Counted from the first letter of the stretch, positions 35,987 through 44,478 are shown. The stretch: DNA of 64,000 nucleotides from Bradyrhizobium tropiciagri (GCF_018130505.1 NZ_JAFCKH010000006.1:248001-312000), one strand, 5' to 3'. A program made the numbers and translations. Notes: generated by a model not told the origin, from the letters alone.

Positions 35987-36072
35987 GTAGGGTGGGCAAA
36001 GGTGAGCAACGCCGTGCCCACCATCCATGCCGTGCTCGCGATGGTGGGCACGCTTCGCTTTGCCACCCCTAC
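35987..36072. repeat. Family C palindromic repeat, copy 2
   Basis: GTAGGGTGGGCAAAGG at the left end, CTTTGCCACCCCTAC at the right, with inner arms GTGCCCACCATC and GATGGTGGGCAC. It begins 19 bp after the adaptor stop. Confidence 0.85.
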
Positions 36073-36095
36073 GAACTTTGCCCGCGTCGGCTCCC

Positions 36096-36183
36096 GTAGC
36101 CCGGATGAAGCGAAGCGAAATCCGGGGCAGTCTCACCGCGGCCGATCCTGTTCCCGGATTGCGCTGCGCTCCATCCGGGCTAC
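36096..36183. repeat. Family A palindromic repeat, copy 3
   Basis: GTAGCCCGGATGAAGCGAAG at the left end, CATCCGGGCTAC at the right, adjoining the family C copy. It ends 5 bp from the stop of the small minus-strand gene, so A and C together fill the gap between convergent genes. Confidence 0.85.
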
Positions 36184-36187
36184 GGCA

Positions 36188-36397
36188 CTACTCGTTGGAT
36201 TTCGGTCCGCCGTGATAGGCGAATGGATCGTTCTCGGGCGGAGCCATCGGCTTCGCCGCGACGGAATCCCAAGCGCCGTCTTGCATATGCACCTGCGGAC
36301 TCTTTCGCTCATGTGTGGTGATCGTTCTTGCATGGGCTGCTTCAGAGATCGTGCCAAATGCAAGTATGGATGCGGCTAGCGCCAGACCTTTCAGCAT
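36188..36397 (-). CDS. Small exported hypothetical protein
   Basis: A 69-residue product with a signal peptide (MLKGLALAASILAFGTISEA, cleavage near AHA) and a short hydrophilic tail rich in Pro, His and Glu. The ATG at 36397 has CGGAG 9 nt upstream; in-frame ATGs at 36418 and 36496 are possible but less supported. It is flanked on both sides by family A repeats. I do not recognise the family. Confidence 0.55.
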   Translation of the reverse strand: MLKGLALAASILAFGTISEAAHARTITTHERKSPQVHMQDGAWDSVAAKPMAPPENDPFAYHGGPKSNE

Positions 36398-36537
36398 TGT
36401 CTTTACTCCGGTCGTCATAAGTCGCCCGGTATGGATCTGGTTCGCACCGTATAGGAAATCGAGAGCGAGTCGAGCTGCCGGATATAGGTCCGGCATAGGG
36501 ATCGTCGGCTGTTGCTTTGCCTACCCTACGAACTCCC

Positions 36538-36625
36538 GTAGCCCGGATGGAGCGAAGCGAAATCCGGGGCCGTCTCTCCGCGGCCGACACTGTCCCCGGA
36601 TTGCGCTGCGCTTCATCCGGATTAC
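36538..36625. repeat. Family A palindromic repeat, copy 4
   Basis: GTAGCCCGGATGGAGCGAAG at the left and CATCCGGATTAC at the right; the right end differs slightly from the other copies. It lies just beyond the 3' end of the thiolase-like gene. Confidence 0.85.
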
Positions 36626-36638
36626 GCAGCGGAGGACG

Positions 36639-38150
36639 TTACCCCACCCGCCACTCCAGCATGCCGTCAGCGGCGGTGACGATGTTGCCCGTCGTTCCCA
36701 CCGGCGTGCGGTCCAAATTCTGCAGATAGGCCAGCGTCGCGGTGTCGCTCGCCGGGATGCGGCCGAGCGTGCGGCGGCCGTCCTCGGTGCGCAGCATGGT
36801 GACGCCGTGCTCGACCTCGCCATTGCCGCGGTAGATCACGGTGAAGGCTTCGACCTTGCCCTTGCCGGTCGCCTCGGTGGTGAAGTCGGGCACATCCCGC
36901 CGGTTGCGGTCGGCCTCCGCCTGCACGGAGGCTGCCTGCTTGAGCGCTGCCTTCGGCGCCGCGCGCGACAGCACGAGGCCGTGATGCTTGGTGACGAAGC
37001 CGCCCTGGCCGTAGAGCAGGCCGAGCGTGCCGCCGCTGCGCAGCTTGCGCACCATCGCGCAGGCCGCATGCGTCATGTAGGTGTTGAGCGGCGCGCCGAA
37101 GAAGGTGAGGCCGCCGGTCACCGTCGGCTGCACGTCGCTGCCGAGGCCGAGCGTACGGCGTGCCATCTTCGGCACGCAGGGGAAGCAGCTGTAGAGCTCG
37201 ATCGCGTCGAACTTCCGGCCGTCGCCTTCGACGAGGTCCATCACCGTCTTCAGCACCGCGGTCTGCGCGTGGCTCTCGACGAACTGATCGCGGATCAGAT
37301 AGTCGCGTGGCTCTTCCGCCGAGGCGCCGCCAAGCGGATAGATCAGCTTCTCGTCCGGCACGCCGGCCGCGCGCGCCTTCGCGAGGCTCGTGAGGATCAG
37401 CGCGCCGCCCATGTTCACGGTCGGGTTCGCCACCATCAGTTTGGTGTACGGCCAGGCGATCATCCGGTTGTCAGGCGTCGCCGTCGTGATTTCCTCGCCG
37501 GTGAAGCGCTTCTTCAGCCATGAGTTCGGATTGTCGGCGGCAACCCGCGCATAGGTCGACCACAACTCGCCGGACTCCTTCAGCGCCTCGCGCGGCGTCT
37601 GGCCCCAATGCGCCGAGGTTGCGGATTCATAGAGCGGATAGACCGTGATCGGCCTGAATACGCCGAGCGTCACGGCCATCGGCTTCTGGAACGCGGCGCC
37701 GCGCTTCGGCTCCTCGACATCGTGCGCGAACGGCGTCCACGGCAATTCGATGCCGCCGCGCTGCGCCTTGGTCGCGGTCGATTGCGCCTCCGCGCCGCAC
37801 ACCGCTGCGACGTTGCATTCGCCGCGCGCGATGCGCTGCGCGGCTTCATGCAGATAGCGGATCGGGCTCTCGCCGCCGACCGGCCCGTAATAGAGATGCG
37901 TAGGGCTGATGCCGAGCCGCTGCGCCAGCTGCTTCTCCGGATCGCGGTAGCGCCAGCTCAGGAAGTTGACGATGTCGAGCGACTGGATTTCGCCGAGCAG
38001 CCTTGCGCCGCTATCGGCCTCCGCGCGCTTGAGTGCCTCTTCCAGCAGGGTGAGCGGTTCGAGGCCGGCGGCGATGTCCTTCGGGCGATCGACGATCTCG
38101 CCGACGCCGACAATGACGGGAATGCGGTCTTCGGGGATGCTGTTCGACAT
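36639..38150 (-). CDS. Thiolase-like protein type 1 (acetyl-CoA acetyltransferase family)
   Basis: A 503-residue thiolase-fold protein. The N-terminus IPVIVGVGEIVDRPKDI and core NVAAVCGAEAQST carry the nucleophile region. The usual C-terminal GHPxGATG is replaced by FFGAPLNTYMTHAACAMVRK, followed by YGQGGFVTKHHGLVLS. The last 80 or so residues match the extra C-terminal domain of TLP1 proteins. ATG 38150 follows AGAAG. True thiolysis is uncertain because the second active-site block is altered. Downstream of the NMO-family gene on the same strand, it may act in the same degradation route. Confidence 0.85.
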   Translation of the reverse strand: MSNSIPEDRIPVIVGVGEIVDRPKDIAAGLEPLTLLEEALKRAEADSGARLLGEIQSLDIVNFLSWRYRDPEKQLAQRLGISPTHLYYGPVGGESPIRYLHEAAQRIARGECNVAAVCGAEAQSTATKAQRGGIELPWTPFAHDVEEPKRGAAFQKPMAVTLGVFRPITVYPLYESATSAHWGQTPREALKESGELWSTYARVAADNPNSWLKKRFTGEEITTATPDNRMIAWPYTKLMVANPTVNMGGALILTSLAKARAAGVPDEKLIYPLGGASAEEPRDYLIRDQFVESHAQTAVLKTVMDLVEGDGRKFDAIELYSCFPCVPKMARRTLGLGSDVQPTVTGGLTFFGAPLNTYMTHAACAMVRKLRSGGTLGLLYGQGGFVTKHHGLVLSRAAPKAALKQAASVQAEADRNRRDVPDFTTEATGKGKVEAFTVIYRGNGEVEHGVTMLRTEDGRRTLGRIPASDTATLAYLQNLDRTPVGTTGNIVTAADGMLEWRVG

Positions 38151-38177
38151 TTTTTCTTCTTGCTTCGCTTGAGCTTC

Positions 38178-38264
38178 GTAGGGTGGGCAAAGGAGCGTTA
38201 GCGACGTGCCCACCATTCACGGCGTGCTCTTGATGGTGGGCACGCTTCGCTTTGCCCACCATAC
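38178..38264. repeat. Family C palindromic repeat, copy 3
   Basis: GTAGGGTGGGCAAAGG at the left, CTTTGCCCACCATAC at the right, inner arms GTGCCCACCAT and ATGGTGGGCAC. It separates the NMO-family gene from the thiolase-like gene on the minus strand. Confidence 0.85.
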
Positions 38265-38280
38265 ACGAGCGGTGGGTCCG

Positions 38281-39414
38281 TCACTCCGCCACCAGCGCAT
38301 TCATGTGATCGACGGCTTCGGCAAAATCCTCCTTGAACTCCTGCACCACGGCGCCGGCGGATTTCACGCTGTCGATCAGGCCGACGCCCTGGCCGACGAA
38401 GTAACTCACGAGATCGCGCGCCTTCGGATTGCCGGCGGCGGCGGCGCGGTCGATCGAGTTGAAGGCATCGCGGCTGATGATGCTCTGCAACGGCATCGGC
38501 AGCGCGCCGGGGCTGTCCGGACCGCGATCCCACGCGTCGGTCCAGACCGAGCGGAGCTGCCGCGCCGGCTTGCCGGTGCGGCCCTTCGAGCGCACCGCGT
38601 CGCGCGAGGACGCCGCGATCATCTTCTCGCGGAAGATCTCCGAGGTCTCCGATTCCACGGTGGCGAGCCACACCGAGCCGGTCCAGGCGCCGGCCGCACC
38701 CATCGCCATGCAGGCCGCCATTTGCTTGCCGGTCATGATGCCGCCGGCCGCCAGCACCGGCACGTCGCGGATATTCTTGATCGCCTTGATCACCTCCGGC
38801 ACCAGCACCATGGTCGAGACCTCGCCGCAATGGCCGCCGGCCTCGGTGCCCTGCACGACGAGAATATCGACCCCGGCCGCGACCTGGCGCAACGCATGCT
38901 CCTTGGCGCCGACCAGCGCCGCCACCGGCACGCCATGCGCGCGGCCGCGCTCGATCATCGCCTTCGGCGGCACGCCGAGCGCGTTGGCGATCAGCTTGAT
39001 CGGGTGACGGAAGGAAACGTCGAGCAGCTGCAGCGCGGTTTCGCCGTCGAACGGCTGCGGCTGATTGTCGGCGACGCTGGTGGTCGCGAGCTCGATGTCA
39101 TGCTTCTTCAGCAGATTGCGGGTGAAGTCGCGATGCTCCTGCGAGACCCGCGCCTCCAGGCTCTTCCAGGTGACGTTCTTCTCGCCGGCGGTCGAGATGT
39201 TTTCCGGGATCAGCACGTCGACGCCATAGGGCTTGCCGTCGACATGGGCGTCGATCCATTTCAACTCCTGCTCCAGCGTCTCCGGCGTGTGCGCGGTGGC
39301 GCCGAGCACGCCGAAGCCGCCCGCGCGGCTGACAGCGGCGACCACATCGCGGCAATGGCTGAAGGCGAGCAGGGGGAATTCGATTCCCAGCATGTCGCAG
39401 ATCGGTGATTTCAT
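38281..39414 (-). CDS. Nitronate monooxygenase-family FMN protein (second copy)
   Basis: A 377-residue TIM-barrel FMN protein with GIEFPLLAFSHCRDVVAAVS at the N-terminus, the catalytic-type motif QGTEAGGHCGEVSTM and the phosphate loop AAGGIMTGKQMAACMAMGAAG. It shares family architecture with the gene at 6186-7292, including a long segment between the N-terminal strands and the flavin site. The closing region VGLIDSVKSAGAVVQEF is typical of the catabolic group. It precedes the thiolase-like gene with a repeat between them. A role as an FMN oxidoreductase of a CoA intermediate is inferred from context. Confidence 0.85.
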   Translation of the reverse strand: MKSPICDMLGIEFPLLAFSHCRDVVAAVSRAGGFGVLGATAHTPETLEQELKWIDAHVDGKPYGVDVLIPENISTAGEKNVTWKSLEARVSQEHRDFTRNLLKKHDIELATTSVADNQPQPFDGETALQLLDVSFRHPIKLIANALGVPPKAMIERGRAHGVPVAALVGAKEHALRQVAAGVDILVVQGTEAGGHCGEVSTMVLVPEVIKAIKNIRDVPVLAAGGIMTGKQMAACMAMGAAGAWTGSVWLATVESETSEIFREKMIAASSRDAVRSKGRTGKPARQLRSVWTDAWDRGPDSPGALPMPLQSIISRDAFNSIDRAAAAGNPKARDLVSYFVGQGVGLIDSVKSAGAVVQEFKEDFAEAVDHMNALVAE

Positions 39415-39580
39415 GGATTCGTTTTCTCCCGGCGGCCGCGTCTTGTGCGTCTCGGCATCTGCCTGTTCGCGACGCTAGCCCATCAGATGCGGCCAAGCCA
39501 AGCGGGTTTCGGCCGCGCCGATCTTGCGTGCAGGCGCTGCCGCGTGGCGGCATTCCGCTCGGTAGAAAATAAGCCGCGAT

Positions 39581-39640
39581 GTCATTCCGGGGCGCCCGAC
39601 GGGCGAACGAGTTCGATGCTTCGCATAGCCCCGGAATGAC
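39581..39640. repeat. Family E palindromic repeat, copy 1 (short form)
   Basis: GTCATTCCGGGGCGC and CCCCGGAATGAC are the ends. It lies in the 309-bp divergent gap between the NMO-family and glutathione-transferase genes; the remainder of that gap shows no gene and must hold both promoters. Confidence 0.75.
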
Positions 39641-39723
39641 GATGGGCCGGTCGCCTGCACCCTTGCCAACGATTATTTGAACGCTAGCTAACCCTCACGC
39701 ATTTCCGCACCGGAGCCAATTGC

Positions 39724-40602
39724 ATGACCGATGACCCCGTCTACGAGCCGCCGAAAGTCTGGACCTGGAACAAGGAGAGTGGCGGGCGCTTCGCCAGCAT
39801 CAACCGGCCGGTCGCCGGCGCCACCCATGACAAGGAACTGCCGGTCGGCCGCCATCCGATGCAGCTCTACTCCCTGGCGACGCCGAACGGTGTCAAGGTC
39901 ACCGTGATGCTGGAAGAGCTGCTGGCGGCGGGCCACAAGGGGGCGGAATACGACGCCTGGCTGATCAAGATCGACGGCAACCAGTTCGGCAGCGGCTTCG
40001 TCGCCGTCAATCCGAACTCGAAGATCCCGGCGCTGATGGACCGCAGCGGGCCGGAGCCGATCCGGGTGTTCGAGTCGGGCGCGATCCTGATGCATCTCGC
40101 CGAGAAATTCGGCGCCTTCCTGCCGACCGACGTCAAGACCCGTGCGGAAACCTTGTCCTGGCTGTTCTGGCAGATGGGCTCGGCGCCGTTCCTCGGCGGC
40201 GGCTTCGGCCACTTCTACGCCTACGCGCCGAGCAAGATCGAATACGCGATCGACCGCTACGCGATGGAGGTGAAGCGTCAGCTCGACGTGCTCGACCGCC
40301 GCCTCGCCGACAACGAATTTCTCGCCGGCAGCGTCTACACCATCGCCGACATGGCGGTGTGGCCGTGGTACGGCGGCCTCGCCAAGGGCCTGCTCTACGG
40401 CGCCGGCGAATTCCTCTCGGTGCAGGACTACAAGAACGTGCAGCGCTGGACCGACGCGATCGCGTCAAGGCCGGCCGTGAAGCGCGGCCGCATGGTCAAC
40501 CGCACCTGGGGCGAGCCGTCGAGCCAGCTCCACGAACGGCACGAGGCCAGCGATTTCGACACCGGGACGCAAGACAAGATCGGCGAGGGCGGGGCGTCGT
40601 AA
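39724..40602 (+). CDS. yghU: Glutathione S-transferase, YghU-type disulfide-bond reductase
   Basis: A 292-residue GST of the YghU/Nu class. The thioredoxin-like N-terminal domain includes LYSLATPNGVKVTVMLEELL and the glutathione-binding NPNSKIPALMD followed by VFESGAILMHLAEKFG; the helical C-terminal domain has FLAGSVYTIADMAVWPWYGG. Nu-class enzymes use glutathione to reduce disulfides and organic peroxides. ATG 39724 is preceded by GGAGCC. The following hydrolase starts 45 bp downstream, so the two may be cotranscribed. Confidence 0.9.
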   Translation: MTDDPVYEPPKVWTWNKESGGRFASINRPVAGATHDKELPVGRHPMQLYSLATPNGVKVTVMLEELLAAGHKGAEYDAWLIKIDGNQFGSGFVAVNPNSKIPALMDRSGPEPIRVFESGAILMHLAEKFGAFLPTDVKTRAETLSWLFWQMGSAPFLGGGFGHFYAYAPSKIEYAIDRYAMEVKRQLDVLDRRLADNEFLAGSVYTIADMAVWPWYGGLAKGLLYGAGEFLSVQDYKNVQRWTDAIASRPAVKRGRMVNRTWGEPSSQLHERHEASDFDTGTQDKIGEGGAS

Positions 40603-40647
40603 CGCGCCGCAAGAGCGATAGGCCAAACGCAATCGGGGAGGTCAGCC

Positions 40648-41406
40648 GTGAGCTACTACGAGAAAGGCGCCGTGCGCATCCATTTCGAGGAGGCGGGCTC
40701 CGGCTTTCCGCTTCTCTTGATCGCCGGCGGCGGGTTGAACTCGACCATCGCGGGCCTCACCGGCAGCTACCCGCCCTTCAACGCGATCGAGGAGTTCAAG
40801 GGCGAGTATCGCTGCGTCGCGGCCGATCTGCGTAACGCCAACGCCGGGCAATCATCGGGGCCGCTCGAGATTGACCGGCCCTGGGATTCCCATACCGACG
40901 ATCATCTCGGACTGATGGATCATCTCGGCATCGGCAAGTTCATGGTGCTGGGCTTCTGCATCGGTGGCCCCTTGATATGGAATTTGCTGAAGCGGGCGCC
41001 CGACCGCATCGTGGCGGCCGTGCTGGTGCAGCCCAGCGGATCGCGCCCCGAGATGCGCGATCTGTTCTACGACAACAACATGAAGGGTTGGATGCCCGAG
41101 CTCGTCAGGCGCCGGCCCGAGATCAGCGCCGCGCAGGCCGAACAATTCCTGACGCGGATGTATCGCACCGACCCCGACTTCGTGTTCACCGTCACGCGCG
41201 ACTTCGTGCGTCAGTGCAAGACCCCATTGCTGGTCCTGCCCGACGATATTCCGGCGCATCCCTATGCGGTGGCGATGGAGACAGCGATGCTGGCGCCGAA
41301 CGCCGAAGTGAGTATGTTTCCGTGGAAGGAGCCCAAGGAGCGGATTCCTCTGGCTGTACGCCAGATTCGTTCCTTCCTGCGCGCACATCGGCCGGGCGTG
41401 GCCTAG
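40648..41406 (+). CDS. Alpha/beta hydrolase with cysteine at the nucleophile elbow
   Basis: A 252-residue alpha/beta-hydrolase-fold protein. After LLLIAGGGLNSTI (oxyanion region) the nucleophile elbow reads MVLGFCIGGPLIWNLL, so Cys replaces the usual Ser, as in dienelactone hydrolases. VLPDDIPAHPYAVAME holds an Asp, but I find no clear catalytic His in the usual C-terminal position (SMFPWKEPKERIPLAV). It starts with GTG 40648, 6 nt after GGGGAGG. It may be a thiol hydrolase with a rearranged triad or a non-hydrolytic member. Confidence 0.8.
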   Translation: MSYYEKGAVRIHFEEAGSGFPLLLIAGGGLNSTIAGLTGSYPPFNAIEEFKGEYRCVAADLRNANAGQSSGPLEIDRPWDSHTDDHLGLMDHLGIGKFMVLGFCIGGPLIWNLLKRAPDRIVAAVLVQPSGSRPEMRDLFYDNNMKGWMPELVRRRPEISAAQAEQFLTRMYRTDPDFVFTVTRDFVRQCKTPLLVLPDDIPAHPYAVAMETAMLAPNAEVSMFPWKEPKERIPLAVRQIRSFLRAHRPGVA

Positions 41407-41457
41407 ATCGCGGCATCGCCAAAATGGCGCGGGCCGATCGGCTCCATTCTCCGAGCG

Positions 41458-41733
41458 CTATCCGAGCAGATCGTCATACTCCGGGTGCTTCTTCATGAAG
41501 CCCTGGAGGAATTCGCATTTTACGACGAGCTTGATGCCGAGCGCTCGCACCGCATCCAGCGTGGCACGCGCCAGCTTCGAGCCGACGCCGCGGCCGCCGA
41601 GCTCCGGCGGCACCTCGGTGTGAACCAGCGTGATCGTGTCGGGCGTCTTGCGGTAGACTACGAAGGCGGTTGCGCCCTCGATATCGAGCTCGAACCGGCT
41701 CTGCGCTTCGTTGTTGCGGAAAGTTTCGCTCAT
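41458..41733 (-). CDS. GNAT-family N-acetyltransferase-like protein (small, YjdJ type)
   Basis: A 91-residue protein containing the compact acetyl-CoA-binding domain of the small GNAT group: VHTEVPPELGGRGVGSKLAR is the CoA pyrophosphate loop and VVKCEFLQGFMKKHPEYDDL the C-terminal block. ATG 41733 follows GAGGA. It is 14 bp downstream of the flavin-reductase-like gene on the same strand. The acceptor substrate is unknown. Confidence 0.85.
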   Translation of the reverse strand: MSETFRNNEAQSRFELDIEGATAFVVYRKTPDTITLVHTEVPPELGGRGVGSKLARATLDAVRALGIKLVVKCEFLQGFMKKHPEYDDLLG

Positions 41734-41747
41734 CGTCTCGTCCTCGG

Positions 41748-42365
41748 CTATTTCGCCTGCGCGCCCTCGGCCGGCGGAAAAACCACGCGGTCGTCGGTGC
41801 GGCAATAGCGATCGGCGAACATGCGGCCGATCGGGTGATAGCGCTCCATGTGCACGCGCATCGTCTCGCGATCCCACAGTTCGTCGCGGATGTGAAAGTG
41901 GATGCCTTCGCCCATGATCAGCTGGCGGTCGCCGTTGACGTCGATCAGCTTCCAGGTCTTGCACTCCATCGCGAAGGGCGCGTCCGCGAGGCGCGGCACC
42001 GCGATCTTGCGCGACGGCGCGAGCTTCAGCCCGAGATAATCGGGCTCGCCGATCTCGGGCGGGAAATCGCCGCTCGAGTCATGCATCGCGCGCGCGAGCG
42101 GCTCGTCGGTGAGGTGGACCACGAACTCGGGCGTGGCGCGGATGTTGACCAGCGTGTCCTTCTCGCGGCCGTCAGGGCGCCGGTTGGCTGCGAACATGCA
42201 GAGCGGCGGATCCTCGCAGAACACGTTGAAGAACGAGAACGGCGCCGCATTGACCACGCCGTCGGCGCCGATGCTTGTCACCCAGGCGATCGGCCGCGGC
42301 AGCACGAAGGAGGTCAGCACCTTGTAGCGTTCGCGCTGGCTGAGGTCGCTGGGAGCGTATTCCAT
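41748..42365 (-). CDS. Flavin reductase-like domain protein
   Basis: A 205-residue split-barrel FMN-binding protein. RPIAWVTSIGADGVVNAAPF and SFFNVFCEDPPLCMFAANRR are the typical FMN-contact segments, and VVHLTDEPLARAMHDSSGDF follows. The ATG at 42365 has AGGA 6 nt upstream. It would reduce free flavin or act as a flavoprotein oxidoreductase. It is first in a two-gene unit with the GNAT gene. Confidence 0.87.
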   Translation of the reverse strand: MEYAPSDLSQRERYKVLTSFVLPRPIAWVTSIGADGVVNAAPFSFFNVFCEDPPLCMFAANRRPDGREKDTLVNIRATPEFVVHLTDEPLARAMHDSSGDFPPEIGEPDYLGLKLAPSRKIAVPRLADAPFAMECKTWKLIDVNGDRQLIMGEGIHFHIRDELWDRETMRVHMERYHPIGRMFADRYCRTDDRVVFPPAEGAQAK

Positions 42366-42385
42366 GGGGATCCTGATCGCCTGCC

Positions 42386-42472
42386 GTAGGGTGGGCAAAG
42401 CGTAGCGTGCCCACCATCACAAGCAAAGCGCTTGATGGTGGGCACGCGCACGCGCGCCTTTACCCACCCTAC
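42386..42472. repeat. Family C palindromic repeat, copy 4
   Basis: GTAGGGTGGGCAAAGCG at the left, CCTTTACCCACCCTAC at the right, inner arms GTGCCCACCATC and GATGGTGGGCAC. It lies upstream of the flavin-reductase gene and downstream of the acyl-CoA dehydrogenase. Confidence 0.85.
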
Positions 42473-42495
42473 GAAGCGACGAACTGGCTTATCTT

Positions 42496-42640
42496 CGCCT
42501 CGCCCCGCTTGCGGGGAGAGGCCGGAACGCATCGAAGATGCGATCCGGGTGAGGGGGAGTCTCCGCAAATTCGATTCTCACCGTCCTCGCGGAAGCAGCC
42601 CCTCACCCCGACCCTCTTCCCGCGAAGAGCGGGGAGAGGG
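42496..42640. repeat. Family G repeat with two GC hairpins
   Basis: The left hairpin CCCCGCTTGCGGGG (42503-42516) and the right half CCGCGAAGAGCGGGGAGAGG (overlapping 42620-42639) enclose GGTGAGGGGG/CCCCTCACC arms. It ends 12 bp from the acyl-CoA dehydrogenase stop and may help end that message. Confidence 0.7.
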
Positions 42641-42652
42641 GGAGGAGAGATC

Positions 42653-43927
42653 TTACGGCATGCTCAGTTCGTGGCGGCCGACCACCATCCAGTGCACCTC
42701 GTCCGGACCGTCGGCGAAGCGGAGGTGGCGGACGTCCTGGTACATTTCGGCGAGCGGGGTCCAGTGCGAGATGCCGGTGGCGCCGTGCATCTGGATCGCC
42801 TGGTCGATCACCTTGCAGGCGCGCTCGGGCACCATCGCCTTGACCATCGAGACCCAGACGCGCGCTTCCTTGTTGCCGAGCACGTCCATCGCCTTGGCGG
42901 CCTTCAGCACCATCAGCCGCATCGCCTCGATCTCGCAACGCGCCTGCGCGATAATCTGGGTGTTGCCGCCGAGATGGGCGATCTTCTTGCCGAACGCTTC
43001 GCGGGTCAGGCCGCGCTGCACCATCATGTCGAGCGCCTTTTCGGCCTTGCCGATGGTGCGCATGCAGTGATGGATGCGGCCCGGGCCGAGGCGGACCTGC
43101 GAGATCTCGAAGCCGCGGCCTTCGCCGAGCAGCATGTTCTCCTTCGGCACCCGGCAATTGTTGAAGCGCAGATGCATGTGGCCGCGCGGCGCGTGGTCAT
43201 GGCCGAACACGTGCATCGGCCCCAGGATCTCCACGCCGGGCGTGTCGATCGGCACCAGGATCTGCGACTGCTGCTTGCTCGGGGGCGCATCGGGATTGGT
43301 CTTCACCATCACGATCATGATCTTGCAGCGCGGATCGCCGGCGCCCGAGATGTAGTACTTCTCGCCGTTGATTACCCACTCGTCGCCAACCAGCTTTGCG
43401 GTGGTCGAGATGTTCTTGGCATCCGACGAAGCGACATTCGGCTCGGTCATCGCATAGGCCGAGCGGATCTCGCCGTTGAGCAGCGGCTTCAGCCACTTCT
43501 CCTTCTGCTCCTTGGTGCCGACGCGCTCCAGCACTTCCATGTTGCCGGTGTCGGGCGCCGAGCAGTTCATCGTCTCGGAGGCCAGCGGGCTCTTGCCGAG
43601 TTCGGCGGCGATATAGGCGTAGTCGAGGTTCTTCAGGCCTTCGCCGGTCTCGGCGTCGGGCAGGAAGAAGTTCCAAAGGCCGACCTCCTTGGCCTTGTCC
43701 TTGGCCTTCTGCAGGATCGCCAGCTGTTCGTCGGTGAAGCTCCAGCGGTTGGTCTTCTTCTCGCCGGCGCGATAGAACTCGATCGACATCGGCTCGACCG
43801 TGTCGCGGATGAACTGCTTCACATGATCGTAGAGCGGCCGCACGTTATCCGCCATGCGCAGGTCGTTGAGCTCGTCGCCCGGGCTGAGCGTGTAGTTGGT
43901 GGTGCGCGGCACGTAGGCGTGTTTCAT
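42653..43927 (-). CDS. Acyl-CoA dehydrogenase, ACAD10/11 type
   Basis: A 424-residue acyl-CoA dehydrogenase. YAMTEPNVASSDAKNISTTA is the flavin-contact region and IQMHGATGISHWTPLAEMYQ the conserved C-terminal segment. Where medium-chain enzymes have YEGTS, the catalytic-base loop reads RFADGPDEVHWMV, which I recognise from ACAD10/ACAD11-like enzymes. ATG 43927 follows GGGAG. It stands alone between repeats and the VOC gene, possibly with the phosphotransferase/DUF6285 unit at 46.5 kb as a functional partner (such kinases are fused to ACADs in ACAD10/11). Confidence 0.9.
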   Translation of the reverse strand: MKHAYVPRTTNYTLSPGDELNDLRMADNVRPLYDHVKQFIRDTVEPMSIEFYRAGEKKTNRWSFTDEQLAILQKAKDKAKEVGLWNFFLPDAETGEGLKNLDYAYIAAELGKSPLASETMNCSAPDTGNMEVLERVGTKEQKEKWLKPLLNGEIRSAYAMTEPNVASSDAKNISTTAKLVGDEWVINGEKYYISGAGDPRCKIMIVMVKTNPDAPPSKQQSQILVPIDTPGVEILGPMHVFGHDHAPRGHMHLRFNNCRVPKENMLLGEGRGFEISQVRLGPGRIHHCMRTIGKAEKALDMMVQRGLTREAFGKKIAHLGGNTQIIAQARCEIEAMRLMVLKAAKAMDVLGNKEARVWVSMVKAMVPERACKVIDQAIQMHGATGISHWTPLAEMYQDVRHLRFADGPDEVHWMVVGRHELSMP

Positions 43928-44037
43928 TGTCGTTTCTCCCATCGGCGAAGGCCTTTGTTGCGGCGGACAATAGACGGGGCAGACGCCGAGCGCGAGCGCC
44001 GATTTCGCGACGCTGCGTACCGCATCGCGGAATTTCG

Positions 44038-44071
44038 CGGCGGCGTTTCAAACGTTGTTTGAACGCCGCCG
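44038..44071. terminator. Strong GC-rich hairpin after the VOC gene
   Basis: Fifteen base pairs with one bulge: arms CGGCGGCGTTTCAAAC and GTTTGAACGCCGCCG, loop GTT. It lies 30 bp beyond the VOC stop on the minus strand and about 110 bp upstream of the acyl-CoA dehydrogenase start. It is a likely terminator, although a dyad of this symmetry could also be an operator. Confidence 0.5.
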
Positions 44072-44100
44072 CTGACCGCGTGGAAGAGAACGCGAGGGCG

Positions 44101-44478
44101 TCAGGCCAGCCGGTGCATCGCGCAGAGCTTGTTGCCGTCGAGGTCACGCAGATAGGCGAGATAGAGCTTGCCGGCCGAGCCTTCGCGGATGCCGGGCGGG
44201 TTCTCGCACGGCTTGCCGCCATTGGCGACGCCGGCCGCATGCCAGGCCTCGACCTGCTCCGGAGAGTCACAGGCAAAGCCGATCGTGCCGCCATTGGCGT
44301 GCGTCGCCGGTTCGCCGTTGATCGGGGCGCCCACCCCGAACACTCCGGTCTTGGTGATGTAGAACATGCGGTGACCGTCGACCCGCGCCGGCCGGACGTT
44401 GAGGGTGGCCAGCAGCGCGTCATAGAACGCCTTGGCCTTGTCGAGGTCGTTGGTGCCGATCATCACGTGCGAGAACAT
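44101..44478 (-). CDS. VOC (glyoxalase/bleomycin-resistance) family protein
   Basis: A 125-residue vicinal-oxygen-chelate protein with two beta-alpha-beta-beta-beta modules. HVMIGTNDLDKAKAFYDALL carries the first His; the C-terminal motif LAYLRDLDGNKLCAMHRL has Cys where the metal-binding Glu is usual, so metal chemistry is uncertain. ATG 44478 follows GGGGGA. It could be a lyase, isomerase or binding protein; context gives no substrate. Confidence 0.85.
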   Translation of the reverse strand: MFSHVMIGTNDLDKAKAFYDALLATLNVRPARVDGHRMFYITKTGVFGVGAPINGEPATHANGGTIGFACDSPEQVEAWHAAGVANGGKPCENPPGIREGSAGKLYLAYLRDLDGNKLCAMHRLA

